Origin: Pontibacter actiniarum
Lineage (GTDB): Bacteria > Bacteroidota > Bacteroidia > Cytophagales > Hymenobacteraceae
Reading direction: 5' to 3'
Assembly (NCBI RefSeq): GCF_003585765.1
Contig: NZ_CP021236.1
Location: 1 to 64,000 of the forward strand
Length of the DNA: 64,000 bases
The position numbers and the translations under genes are program-made. Below are positions 9,884 through 18,881 of the stretch, one piece after another. A model generated the notes under the pieces. That model was given only the letters and a program-made list of their open reading frames with translations, searched no databases and was not told where the DNA came from. Every line of letters begins with the position of its first letter. Position 1 is the stretch's first letter.

Positions 9884-11164
9884 TTAACCGTCTACTTCAT
9901 TGTTTAGAACCCTTTTGGTAAGGGACCTGTATGCATTCTCCGCCATGACAATGGCAGGATCGACCACATCCCCAATAGCCAGCGCAATGCCCCCCAGCGA
10001 CATGATGTTAGAGGTAATCCCGAACAGCCTCATCAGGATAAAGCCGATAAGCACCGAGAGCAGGATACATACGATGGCCACCATGCCGCTCCGGAAGCTG
10101 AACAGGAACAGAATCACAACGATGGATACGATCAGGATCATTTGCCAAAGCGCCTCTGTCAGGGTGTTGATGGAAGCCAGGATCAGATCGCTGCGGTCAT
10201 AGGCTGTCTTGAACTTTACCCCTGCCGGCAGCCCTCTGGCTACTTCTTCCATCTTCACCTTGGCTCGCTCAATCACGTCTTTAGCATTCTCCCCGAACCG
10301 CATCACCACAATGCCGCCCACCACTTCGCCTTCGCCGTTCTCCTCGGTAATACCCAGGCGTAAATCAGTACCCATCTGCACATCGGCCACATCGCTCAAT
10401 CGGATGGGAATGGACTTATAGGTGCCAATGGATATCTCCTTTATATCTTCCAGGCTGGCGATATAACCCAGCCCCCTGACAAGGTAGCTGGTGGCGTTCA
10501 TTTCATACAGGCTGCCGCCTACATCGCGGTTGTTGGCAGCAACCGCCCGGGTAACATCCATCAAAGGCACACCATAGTACACCAGCTTGTGCGGATCAAT
10601 CGTCACCTGGTACTGTTTCTGAAAGCCTCCGAACGAGGCCACCTCGCTGACGCCTTCGACATTTTGCAAGGCAAACTTCACGTACCAGTCTTGGAGGGCC
10701 CGCAGCTCTCCAAGGTTATAGCCATCACCCTCCAGCGTGTACCAGAACACATGCCCCAGCCCTGTTCCGTCGGGGCCTAGCGTTGGGGTAACACCTTGCG
10801 GCAAGAAGCGTTGCGCATAGTTGAGGCGTTCCAGCACACGGGTGCGGGCCCAGTACACATCCACATCATCCTCAAACACCACAAAAATGAAACTCATGCC
10901 AAACATAGAGGCGGCACGGATGGAATTAATTTTGGGAATACCCTGCAGGTTGGAAACCAACGGATAGGTGATCTGGTCTTCCATGATCTTCGGGTTCCGC
11001 CCCATGTACTCCGTGTAAATGATCACCTGGTTTTCAGAGAGATCGGGCAGGGCATCTACCGGGGTTTCTTTGATGGAATAAAACCCGCCCACAACCACCA
11101 GTATAATGCCGAGCCAGACAAAGAAGCGGTTGCGTATCGACCAGGAAACAATTTTCTCTATCAT
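9884..11164 (-). CDS. CusA/CzcA-type RND pump, N-terminal portion (separate reading frame)
   Basis: These 426 residues carry transmembrane helix 1, the first porter domain (DALPDLSENQVIIYTEYMGR at about 37-56) and helices 2-4. The helix-4 signature GDVVDPAIVMAENAYR keeps the Asp used in proton relay by CusA (Asp405 in E. coli). The protein then stops after 11 more residues. This point is the cytoplasmic loop between helices 4 and 5, so no conserved block is missing when the downstream frame is added. It is the first gene of the operon. The stop is followed after one base by the ATG of the second half. I see no slippery heptamer for programmed frameshifting at the junction. Confidence 0.88.
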   Translation of the reverse strand: MIEKIVSWSIRNRFFVWLGIILVVVGGFYSIKETPVDALPDLSENQVIIYTEYMGRNPKIMEDQITYPLVSNLQGIPKINSIRAASMFGMSFIFVVFEDDVDVYWARTRVLERLNYAQRFLPQGVTPTLGPDGTGLGHVFWYTLEGDGYNLGELRALQDWYVKFALQNVEGVSEVASFGGFQKQYQVTIDPHKLVYYGVPLMDVTRAVAANNRDVGGSLYEMNATSYLVRGLGYIASLEDIKEISIGTYKSIPIRLSDVADVQMGTDLRLGITEENGEGEVVGGIVVMRFGENAKDVIERAKVKMEEVARGLPAGVKFKTAYDRSDLILASINTLTEALWQMILIVSIVVILFLFSFRSGMVAIVCILLSVLIGFILMRLFGITSNIMSLGGIALAIGDVVDPAIVMAENAYRSLTKRVLNNEVDG

Positions 11165-11267
11165 AGTGATGTGTTGGAGTATAAGTCAGCCGTTAGCCAG
11201 CCTCAGCTTCATTTAAAATATTGTGATCAGCTACTTCCTTTTGCAGCTCATGAAATGATTGACCCGA

Positions 11268-12029
11268 TTAACCCTTGATATATTTCAAGGCGTCCTGAAT
11301 ATCCAGTTCACGGGTCCCATTGCCAGTCCTTATATAGAAATGTGTGTGTTGCTGGTGCTTTAGAAAAACCGGTGTGCCTGTGCTATTTACCTGTATCATG
11401 CAAACATCATTATTATTAGTAAGCACAAACGAAACCTTCAGGTTTTTACAGTTTTCTGTTCCTAGGTACAGGGAAATGGACTGCATGATATACTGTTCAA
11501 ACCCATCCCTATCCCCCTTTTTTAAAGACTGATAATCTTTATCAAGCCCAAGGATAGTGGTATCATCAGCCACCCCTATCAATAAGGTCCCTCCTTCAGA
11601 GTTCATAAAAGCAGCGATCGTTTTTAAGCTTGCCAGCTCAATTTCTTTGCTTGTTTTTAGTAAGCGGTAATCCCACCTGAAAGAAGATTTGAATTCTATA
11701 GTTGCACATTCCCCTTTTACCAACAGATCTTCAATTTTATCATTAGTTTTATCATGAGTTGCAGCAATCTTTGATCGAAACAACAAATACCCCAGAGCCC
11801 CACCTGTAGAAAGAAACGCCATCATGATCAGTCCGCTAACCAAATCAATACTTAAAGAATTATTGTAAAAATTGAGCACCACCTCCTTTAAAGGTAGGCG
11901 ATGCCTCCCGAGATGGTATTCTACCAATACCAGTAGTATGGGAGCCAATACAAAGAGCATTGAAACGGCGCCAGAAACAACCCAAACCCATTGTCTATTA
12001 CTCCTTATTATTTGCTTTAAACGAAGCAT
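11268..12029 (-). CDS. Membrane protein with AlbA_2 (Schlafen-like) domain
   Basis: This 253-residue protein has two transmembrane segments (about 14-36 and 58-80) and a cytoplasmic AlbA_2 domain (formerly divergent AAA-4) at about 105-225. The signs are the E-F-K-S-S-F-R-W motif, the helix with IAAFMNSEGG, and the strand LLIGVADD. AlbA_2 proteins are often putative transcriptional regulators or nucleases; a membrane-anchored form suggests a sensor or defence role, but the function is unknown. It lies 103 bp upstream of the efflux operon on the same strand and is transcribed towards it. The following 240 bp (12030-12269) are AT-rich and carry no convincing gene. Confidence 0.75.
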   Translation of the reverse strand: MLRLKQIIRSNRQWVWVVSGAVSMLFVLAPILLVLVEYHLGRHRLPLKEVVLNFYNNSLSIDLVSGLIMMAFLSTGGALGYLLFRSKIAATHDKTNDKIEDLLVKGECATIEFKSSFRWDYRLLKTSKEIELASLKTIAAFMNSEGGTLLIGVADDTTILGLDKDYQSLKKGDRDGFEQYIMQSISLYLGTENCKNLKVSFVLTNNNDVCMIQVNSTGTPVFLKHQQHTHFYIRTGNGTRELDIQDALKYIKG

Positions 12030-12269
12030 TATGGGGGTTTTTGATGTTAGAGATTATCACAACAATTCTACTCAGGACGATTAATTTGGCTTACAATCAG
12101 TTGTATTGCAAGCTTAAGTATCAGCCAACAGCGCAGCCTGAAACTACCAGCTTTTTTAATCGTAAAATCTTATTGCAAAGTATATTATTCCTACTGGCCT
12201 CAAAATGATAAATGTCATGTTTGGCAATGGCTTTTATCATCTTTCGGTCTGGTTTACAATCAAAGTAAT

Positions 12270-13031
12270 TTAGTGATGATCGTAGAGACCCAAGCCTTTG
12301 ATATCGTTCCATGATGTAGTTTGATGACAGGAGTAACATTGCGTAACTACTGCGTTTTCCTGCTTTGCAACTTTTTTAGAGACCATTTCAAAATGCTCCA
12401 TAAAATGGCTGGGTGGGGCCTGATGGCATTGAGCGCATTCAATCGATCGCATTGACGGATGCTGAAACTCCGGAATCGTCCATTCAGTTGTGGCATGGCA
12501 GGTTGCGCAGTTTTGCCCAAACAATGTGGCGTGGCGGTCTTTGGTGCTGTGGCAAGTGGCGCAGTCAAGTGTGGCTACCAGCGGCGAAACGAGCGGATGC
12601 CCCATAGGCAATAGCGGGTTTTTTGGCTGATTTACAATGTTCTTTCTACCGGAAATTAATTTGGCGCCGATTCGCGCCAACGCTTCGTGGTCCATCACGC
12701 GTAAATTCGCTTCCTCGCCCTGATGCTCTACGTGGCAGCTAGCACAGTTACCAATAGTTGCGTGAAAGGCGGTCGGTTGGCGTGCCAGTAAATCCTTGTT
12801 GTCGGCGTGGCAACTGACACATTTCGCCTCGTCTATGCCCTTCGCCGCCGTGTGGCAGGCGCTGCAATCTGATTTAAATAGCGCGTGGGCCGCCGACAAT
12901 TCGCCCGGCATCACCTGGCTTTGTGCCAGTATGCTGGTTTTTTCCGGAACCCTAATATAGGCCAGGCTGGTAATAAATACCAACACGCTAGCCAGCAGAG
13001 CAAAATTAACTACCTTATTTCTTTTTGTCAT
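12270..13031 (-). CDS. Periplasmic heptaheme c-type cytochrome
   Basis: The protein (253 residues from the ATG at 13031) contains seven CXXCH motifs: CSACH, CVSCH, CASCH, CATCH twice, CAQCH and CYSCH. Extra His residues are available as distal ligands. An N-terminal hydrophobic segment (VVNFALLASVLVFITSLAYI) is a signal anchor, so the hemes lie in the periplasm. The frame is open upstream to 13127, but the ATG at 13031 overlaps the stop of the heme b gene as ATGA, which argues for translational coupling and decides the start. It is the terminal gene of a three-gene operon and would be the electron acceptor of the conduit. The final electron acceptor is unknown. Confidence 0.88.
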   Translation of the reverse strand: MTKRNKVVNFALLASVLVFITSLAYIRVPEKTSILAQSQVMPGELSAAHALFKSDCSACHTAAKGIDEAKCVSCHADNKDLLARQPTAFHATIGNCASCHVEHQGEEANLRVMDHEALARIGAKLISGRKNIVNQPKNPLLPMGHPLVSPLVATLDCATCHSTKDRHATLFGQNCATCHATTEWTIPEFQHPSMRSIECAQCHQAPPSHFMEHFEMVSKKVAKQENAVVTQCYSCHQTTSWNDIKGLGLYDHH

Positions 13032-13789
13032 TTGAACCATCTCAACCCGAAATAAATTGCTGACCAAATGTGAAAAACGAGCAAAAGATAAAAAACGCAG
13101 GAAGTGGCAATATGAGCGTAGAGCCAACGCGCCGTACGCCGTTTTAAAAATTCGTGGGTTTTTATAGCGTATTCCAGGTCAGCGATTGATTCTGCCAGGC
13201 GTAAGGCCCTAATTGAAAGTGGAACTTGGGTATCTGCCGAAAAATTTTCCGTCCCCGTAAAACTATTAAAGGCACGGCGCACAAGTCCATGCGAAGCAAC
13301 GTACGTGATTTCGGGGTCAGGCTTTTGAGCCAAACCTCCGATTAACTGATTGTATTGCGTAGCCAGCAGGTTAAGCTGGTCTTGTTTTTCACGCAGTTCC
13401 TGCGATGAATAACTAAGAAAATATCTACCAATAAATCCGCTCAATATTGTAAGCATCATCATGGTGGTGAGCCAGATGCCAAGATTGCTTTCAAAGCGGT
13501 GACCAGTGTGCAGGATGGCAAGTATAGAGCCTGCAATGCCTGTATAAATGTGCCAGGTTAGAAGTGTGCCGATCGAAATTTTTTTGCTGATGAATAGTTT
13601 GAAAGCTTCTATTCGCTTTGCGGCTGAATAAACAAGAGGCGGTACAACCATGAGAAGGGCGGCTGTAATGGCAAGCACCCAGCCGACTGAACTTCCGGGA
13701 AACCGGGGCGAACGATGCACAAGAAATCCGAGCCACAGAATAAGCTGCAGTAAAAGCAAGCCCCCGATAATTGTCCGTTCCTGTTTCAT
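13028..13789 (-). CDS. Membrane-bound heme b protein (ferric-reductase-like electron carrier)
   Basis: This 253-residue protein has about five hydrophobic helices. Two helices carry His pairs spaced by 14: His80/His94 and His226/His240, plus His97. That is the usual way a four-helix bundle holds b hemes. A cytoplasmic or periplasmic loop of about 85 residues separates the last two helices. It lies 3 bp after the FAD/2Fe-2S reductase and overlaps the heptaheme gene by 4 bp. I infer that it passes electrons from the cytoplasmic reductase across the membrane to the periplasmic hemes. I do not recognise a named family. Confidence 0.75.
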   Translation of the reverse strand: MKQERTIIGGLLLLQLILWLGFLVHRSPRFPGSSVGWVLAITAALLMVVPPLVYSAAKRIEAFKLFISKKISIGTLLTWHIYTGIAGSILAILHTGHRFESNLGIWLTTMMMLTILSGFIGRYFLSYSSQELREKQDQLNLLATQYNQLIGGLAQKPDPEITYVASHGLVRRAFNSFTGTENFSADTQVPLSIRALRLAESIADLEYAIKTHEFLKRRTARWLYAHIATSCVFYLLLVFHIWSAIYFGLRWFK

Positions 13790-13792
13790 AAT

Positions 13793-15757
13793 TTATGCAT
13801 CAACCGAAACATCTTCGGTTGCTTTTGCCTGGCAGGCGAGTATCATGTTTTGTGTTTTGTCGTCTTCGGTTAAAGCATCTTCTACTGCCATTGTTACCTT
13901 GCCCGAATTCAGTTTTATTTTGCAAATACCACACGTGCCTACCCTGCATGAATAATCAATATTTACCCCTACTTCCTCCGATGCTTCAAGTATTGATTTG
14001 TCGGGCGTTAGCACTGCTGTTTTGTTTGATTTAGCAAATGTAACCACCCCTGTTTTTCCAGCCTCTTCAGAAGTGAAAGGTTTAGCGACTTCTTCATCAA
14101 CAGGTGGTTTGCCTTTTTCTTCAGGAGTGGGTGATACTGTTTTGGGTTTGGGCGGCGGTCCCGCAAACACCTCGGTCATCACCATCTCTTTTGGCACCTT
14201 CAGCTCATCAAGCATCTCTTTTACAGCATTCATCATTGGAGGCGGTCCGCAAATGTGAATCATGCGGGTTATTATATCCGGCACCCGCTCGGCCAGAATC
14301 TCTTTCGTGATGCGTCCCTTAATGAAGGAATCAGTGGGATTGCTGACCGGCTCTTCAAGAAGAAACCAGACGTGCAAATTCGGATAGCGTTTTTGCAGGT
14401 ACAATATCTCTTCACGAAAAATAATACTGCTCTCATTTTTACAGGTAAAAAAGAAAAAGATTTCGCTTTTCCACGAACGCTCAGTGAGGTAGCGAATGGC
14501 ACTCATCATTGGTGTCACACCTACGCCGCCAGCAATAAATACGGCGCTTTCGGCATGGGTTTCTGTAAAAGTAAATTTGCCGGAAGGGGCAGTGAATTGC
14601 AACAGTTCTCCTATATGAACCTCGGTATGCAGGTAATGCGATACGGTTCCTTTCTCTTCATGCTTCACCGTTATCTCGCAATAGTCGCGGCGGGTAGGCG
14701 ATGATGCAATGGTATAAGAACGCTTAACAGGAACGCCCTTTAGATTAATGGTTATCGTAATGAATTGCCCCGGTAAAAAATTAAAGGGAAGCTTCCCACC
14801 GGCAGGGTCGGTAAGGCGAAAGGTTTTAACATTGGGCGTTTCATCAAAAATTTCAGTAACCAGCAAAGTGCCGGTCCAGGAATTTGGTTTTGATGGCGCT
14901 AAGCCGGGACCTACCAGCGGTGGTGTACCCTTCGCTGTCACCGGTTCACCCTTTGCAGGTTCTGCATTTGGCGCAGGTTCACCTTTAGCAGGTGGCGGGG
15001 CAACCGGCTTTGCCTCACCTGGAGCAGGTATTTTTTCGGGGGATTTTCCGGCAAGTTTTTCGATGAGCGCATTGGCTCGTTTCATTTTGTGGAAATACAT
15101 CCAAATCATGGCAACGGCAAATGCGGCGAACACCAGCATGGTAAGGTAGTGGAACCACGACAACCCGAAAAACCCATGTGGCGGTTCTACTTCTTGGTAA
15201 GGAGTAAGGTTCATCTCCTGCCTGAACCACTTTAAGGCTATTTCTCGAGGATTTTTGTTTTCGGCTAATGCCTGTTGCGCAGCAAGGCCGCTTTGCACCA
15301 GCGCCTGTCCGGCCCGGATTTGCTCATTTGCTTCCTGAATGCCGGCAAAATACTGGCTTCCGGCGGCATCCCTGAGCTTTTGCAGGCCCAAAGACAGCAG
15401 CGTGTTTCCCCGATCAATCCGTTCATTGGCTAACTGACTTATTTTAGCACGTCTTTCAGGTGACAAATCCGGTAACTGCATCAGCGAAGGATAGAGTTCC
15501 TTTCCGGGCGGCTTACCCATATCCTGCATCATCTCGCCCATGCCACCCATTCCACTGTTCGTTCCGTCGGCTTTTCCGCCCGGCATTCCCCTTCCGCTGC
15601 TCGTATCGGTTGCAGCCGAATCAGCCGTAGGCGAGGATTGTTGCGGGTGATGTGAGTTATGCTCTCCCGGAGGTACTTGAGAAACGGCAGGACATGCCGC
15701 AGCAACTAACACTGCCGCAGAAAGAAAGAAGGGAACTAGAGCGTGAAAAGACTTCAT
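13793..15757 (-). CDS. Membrane-anchored FAD/NAD(P)H oxidoreductase with C-terminal 2Fe-2S ferredoxin domain
   Basis: The frame is open from 15784 (663 residues), but the ATG at 15757 directly precedes a signal-like sequence (MKSFHALVPFFLSAAVLVA) and is preferred. Positions below count from 15784. A periplasmic part rich in Met, Gly and His (40-205) is followed by one helix (211-232) with a basic cytoplasmic flank. A Pro/Lys/Glu linker carries repeated KGEP motifs. The flavodoxin-reductase module has RSYTIASS (355-362, FAD), GGVGVTPM (419-426) and CGPPPMM (512-518, NAD(P)). A plant-type ferredoxin has Cys613, Cys618, Cys621 and Cys651. It would oxidise NAD(P)H and feed the adjacent heme b protein. 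The N-terminal periplasmic domain is unusual for this family. Confidence 0.85.
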   Translation of the reverse strand: MKSFHALVPFFLSAAVLVAAACPAVSQVPPGEHNSHHPQQSSPTADSAATDTSSGRGMPGGKADGTNSGMGGMGEMMQDMGKPPGKELYPSLMQLPDLSPERRAKISQLANERIDRGNTLLSLGLQKLRDAAGSQYFAGIQEANEQIRAGQALVQSGLAAQQALAENKNPREIALKWFRQEMNLTPYQEVEPPHGFFGLSWFHYLTMLVFAAFAVAMIWMYFHKMKRANALIEKLAGKSPEKIPAPGEAKPVAPPPAKGEPAPNAEPAKGEPVTAKGTPPLVGPGLAPSKPNSWTGTLLVTEIFDETPNVKTFRLTDPAGGKLPFNFLPGQFITITINLKGVPVKRSYTIASSPTRRDYCEITVKHEEKGTVSHYLHTEVHIGELLQFTAPSGKFTFTETHAESAVFIAGGVGVTPMMSAIRYLTERSWKSEIFFFFTCKNESSIIFREEILYLQKRYPNLHVWFLLEEPVSNPTDSFIKGRITKEILAERVPDIITRMIHICGPPPMMNAVKEMLDELKVPKEMVMTEVFAGPPPKPKTVSPTPEEKGKPPVDEEVAKPFTSEEAGKTGVVTFAKSNKTAVLTPDKSILEASEEVGVNIDYSCRVGTCGICKIKLNSGKVTMAVEDALTEDDKTQNMILACQAKATEDVSVDA

Positions 15758-15850
15758 TGCTAAACATTTCTCGATTTCATCCAAAAAGACAGAAAAGTCA
15801 TTTTTCCGTAAAGGGAGTTTCTACCACTAATTTTCTAAAAGAGCGATCAA

Positions 15851-16552
15851 CTACATATCTCCATCCTCCATTGGTGCATCCTTGGGCATAGGAGCTTTGC
15901 TTTTATTCATTTGGTTATTCTTCATTTTATCTGCGACCTTGTCCATCATGTCCATGCCTCTATCCATCATGTCCATGCCCTTATGCATGTCTTTATCCAT
16001 CATGTCCATATCCATACCCTTTGCGTTCATGCTGCTGTCGGCCATGTTTTTTCCCATGTTCATCATATCCATGCCTGTGTCCATCATATCCATATCATCA
16101 CTCATATTTTGGTCGGCCATAGCACCTTTATCTTTTTCCATCATACCTTTCCCCAAGTTTGTCATTTCCATACCCTGATCTATCATTCGCATTCCTCTTT
16201 CCACCGTAGGTTTGTCCTGATCTGAATATCCCTTGTCCACCATTTCTTTGCCTGACCTCATCAAATCCATTCCCTGGTGAATCATGCTCATGCCGCCTTC
16301 GGCTCCCTCCGTAGGTTCACTTGATTGGGCGACAGAGTCTACTTTTGAGTGGGCAACGGAGTCTATAAATCTGTCCCCGGCAGCAGTGCTGTTCTTATTG
16401 TTAGCGTCACATCCAGCAACAAAAACAGATACAAACGCAATGAAGAGCAACCTAGCAGCTTTAAGGTTCCTTACAGCCCTTACCCGTCTAGACGGGAAAC
16501 TGCCTGCGTTGGAATAGGTGAACCTACTGGTTATAAAACAGGATGTGTACAT
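15851..16552 (-). CDS. Met/Asp-rich repeat lipoprotein, possible soft-metal binder
   Basis: This 233-residue protein has a hydrophobic stretch ending in VAGC, a lipobox, so it should be a lipoprotein. The only in-frame ATG leaves a 34-residue extension before the hydrophobic part, which is unusual; a non-ATG start is possible. From about residue 90 it consists of degenerate heptads of the type GMDMMDK or GMxMxxxG, with Met at about one position in four. Such Met-rich periplasmic proteins often bind Cu(I) or Ag(I). It lies 94 bp upstream of the reductase operon on the same strand. The DNA (15930-16200) has a matching near-21-bp periodicity from repeat growth. Confidence 0.7.
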   Translation of the reverse strand: MYTSCFITSRFTYSNAGSFPSRRVRAVRNLKAARLLFIAFVSVFVAGCDANNKNSTAAGDRFIDSVAHSKVDSVAQSSEPTEGAEGGMSMIHQGMDLMRSGKEMVDKGYSDQDKPTVERGMRMIDQGMEMTNLGKGMMEKDKGAMADQNMSDDMDMMDTGMDMMNMGKNMADSSMNAKGMDMDMMDKDMHKGMDMMDRGMDMMDKVADKMKNNQMNKSKAPMPKDAPMEDGDM

Positions 16553-16982
16553 AATTACTGGTCTTTTGACATTAAATAATCTGCTATCATTTAGAATCTA
16601 TCAGGACTTTGCTTTGAAAGACACTGGTAAAGCATGAGGTATTTGCGTTCCAATCTAAGGTCGCGGTTGTACGGCTCTCTGTTTCTACCTGTACCGTAAG
16701 CTTCTTCTGCTCACGTTGCAGCTGACTTACAGATATGGCTATGTTATGAGCTGTCTGTTTCTATCATAGTTGTTCCTGGTTGCCCTTCAACCTGCCATTT
16801 GCTCAATCAGTATTTTCTTTTGCCGGTCTCGTGCCTGCAGAAGTTAGGGAGAAGAAGTATGCACAATATGTAACGGCTCATCTAAGCATGGGTCGTCATT
16901 GAATTCTCTAGCATTTAAACTGATGGTATCCGATGTGCGTAGGGGACCTTTAGTATCGTTAACGGCAGTCTGTACTGCGTCT
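16553..16982. other. Intergenic stretch without a supported gene
   Basis: These 430 bp lie between the Met-rich lipoprotein and the phosphorylase-like gene, both on the minus strand. A 63-codon minus frame (16844-17035) overlaps the phosphorylase stop and has no recognisable features. I see no tRNA, strong hairpin or repeat here. It probably contains the promoter of the lipoprotein gene. Confidence 0.5.
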
Positions 16983-18659
16983 TTAACTGCTATACAGTTT
17001 TTCATAATACTCCCTGGCCAGGCGATCTGAGTCAAAGAGTGGCAGGATGTCCCGCATGCCGTTTTTTACGATCGTTAACCATTGTTCCGGTTCCTGGTAA
17101 TACAGGGGCAGGATCTCTTGTTCAAGTGTATCCAGAATTTTTTTGGCATCCAGGCTGTTTTGCTCATGAAGTGGCAGTGTTGGGTCTACGGGTGGTACCA
17201 TGAACCCATTGCTGCCATGCCGGATGAATTCCGGCACCCAACCGTCGGCAGTAGAAAGCAAAACTGCACCGTTCATGGCTGCTGTCATACCGCTTGTGCC
17301 CGAAGCCTCATGCGTCACCAGCGGGTTACTTAACCACAGGTCTGCCCCTTGTTTCAGTAGTTTTGACAGTTTGAGTTCATACCCTACCAGTACGGAGCAG
17401 TGGTGATACTTTTTACTATGATGTACCAATCGGTCGAACACAGAAACAGCAGCATAGTCTGTCGGGTACGGCTTCCCTGCCCATATTACCTGAACAGGTT
17501 TTTCGGAGTCAGTTAACATACGTTCGAAGCGAATCATATCATTCATTATCAGATCAGCCCGCTTGTATGCTGCAAAACGCCGGGCCCATACGATGGTAAA
17601 GACATTTTCATCCAGCAGATCACCGGTTTGGTCGGCCACCTCTTCAAAAAGCTGTTTTTTAAGTTGTCGCTTCCTTAGAAAGAGCTTTTCGTCGTCTCCT
17701 TGCTGGAGGTACTCATACATATACTGGTCCGCCCAGTAGGAATAGCTTTGTGCATTGGTGATATAGGTAATAGGGCAAATTTCCGGGTGTCCACCCCATA
17801 GCGTTTGAACTACCTCCCCGTGCATACGGGAAACAGCATTTGCCTTTCGGGCTAAGCGCAACGCAGCCAGCGTGTGGTCAAAGGTATCCTCTTTTATACC
17901 CGTGATTTGTCGTACCTCATTCAATGGCAGGTAGGAAAAGTAGCCCATTTTGTCCAGTAGCCGGATGTCCGTTTTCTCATTTCCGGCAGCTTCGGGGGTG
18001 TGTGTGGTAAATACCAGCCGTTTCCTGACCTCCTCAGCCTGCCCGTACTTATGAAATAAAGTGAATGCAAGGGGCAGCGCGTGCGCCTCGTTGAGGTGGT
18101 ATACATCCGGGGCGAGATCTAAAATCTCCAGCAATTTATGCCCTCCTGCCCCAAGTAGAATACTGGCCGCAATTTTGGCTTCCTGATTCGAGTCATAAAG
18201 CTTGTGGGTAATGGTTTGAGCCAGGTAATCGTTATCGGGCAAGTTTGTAGTTAGAAAAAAAATGGGGGCAGTATCAAAAGCATTTGGGGGAAGGTAATAC
18301 ACGCCCACCTGAACAGGGGAATCGTTTATGTTAATCTCAAACTGCATGTCTGTCTTCTGCAGAAAGGAATATATCTTCTCCAGAAACAAGACGCTCATAG
18401 TCTGGTCTGACTTATGTACCTGATCATAGTAGCCGTATTTCCAATAAATGCCTATCCCCACCATGTTCTGCTTCAAATGGTGGGCACTCCGCATATGTGA
18501 GCCAGCCAGAAAACCCAACCCTCCACTATACATCTTGAGGAATTGCTCAATAGCGTATTCCATCGAGAAGTAAGCCACACGCTTCTGGTAAGCGGCAGGA
18601 TATGTGTAAGGATGTAGCTCCTTTTTAAAATCAGTCATAGCTATTTTATAATGGGACAT
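16983..18659 (-). CDS. Alpha-glucan phosphorylase-like glycosyltransferase (GT35-type, PLP lysine not conserved)
   Basis: This 558-residue protein has the architecture of the short bacterial/archaeal alpha-glucan phosphorylases (about 550-700) and would act on glycogen or maltodextrin in the cytoplasm. Visible motifs: GGLGFLAGSH near the N-terminus, HLNEAHA and TTHTPEAAGNEK in the middle, then RRFAAYKRADL, WAGKPYPTD and the active-site loop LSNPLVTHEASGTSGMTAAMNG. Classical members have GTSGMKAA or GTGNMK, with Lys holding the pyridoxal phosphate; here Thr sits at that position. It may therefore be a PLP-independent GT-B enzyme rather than a true phosphorylase. An alternative start lies 7 codons downstream. 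It pairs logically with the debranching enzyme at 2.0-4.1 kb. Confidence 0.8.
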   Translation of the reverse strand: MSHYKIAMTDFKKELHPYTYPAAYQKRVAYFSMEYAIEQFLKMYSGGLGFLAGSHMRSAHHLKQNMVGIGIYWKYGYYDQVHKSDQTMSVLFLEKIYSFLQKTDMQFEININDSPVQVGVYYLPPNAFDTAPIFFLTTNLPDNDYLAQTITHKLYDSNQEAKIAASILLGAGGHKLLEILDLAPDVYHLNEAHALPLAFTLFHKYGQAEEVRKRLVFTTHTPEAAGNEKTDIRLLDKMGYFSYLPLNEVRQITGIKEDTFDHTLAALRLARKANAVSRMHGEVVQTLWGGHPEICPITYITNAQSYSYWADQYMYEYLQQGDDEKLFLRKRQLKKQLFEEVADQTGDLLDENVFTIVWARRFAAYKRADLIMNDMIRFERMLTDSEKPVQVIWAGKPYPTDYAAVSVFDRLVHHSKKYHHCSVLVGYELKLSKLLKQGADLWLSNPLVTHEASGTSGMTAAMNGAVLLSTADGWVPEFIRHGSNGFMVPPVDPTLPLHEQNSLDAKKILDTLEQEILPLYYQEPEQWLTIVKNGMRDILPLFDSDRLAREYYEKLYSS

Positions 18660-18881
18660 CAGCCTGAAGAAGTTGGCTTCTCTGGCAATTCTTATTCAAT
18701 ACCAAACGGTATACTGCGGAGTAGCCTGCTTTAAAAAGGCCTTGTGCCTAATCAGGGTATTCCTCGGTTAAGTGATTTCATAATGAAAATATTTTGAAAA
18801 GCGCTGCGCTGATGGCAAAGGTTATATGGAGCCGCTCCCCACTAGCCGCGCCCGTATGGGTATAGCATGTAAATAAATGGC

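Noticed and set aside
9860..9910. Programmed frameshift joining the pump halves
   Set aside because: No slippery heptamer is visible at the stop, and the second half has its own ATG one base later; coupling is simpler.
12121..12339. 72-codon minus-strand frame
   Set aside because: It overlaps the end of the heptaheme gene and shows no motif.
16844..17035. 63-codon minus-strand frame
   Set aside because: It overlaps the end of the phosphorylase-like gene and has no protein-like features or start context.
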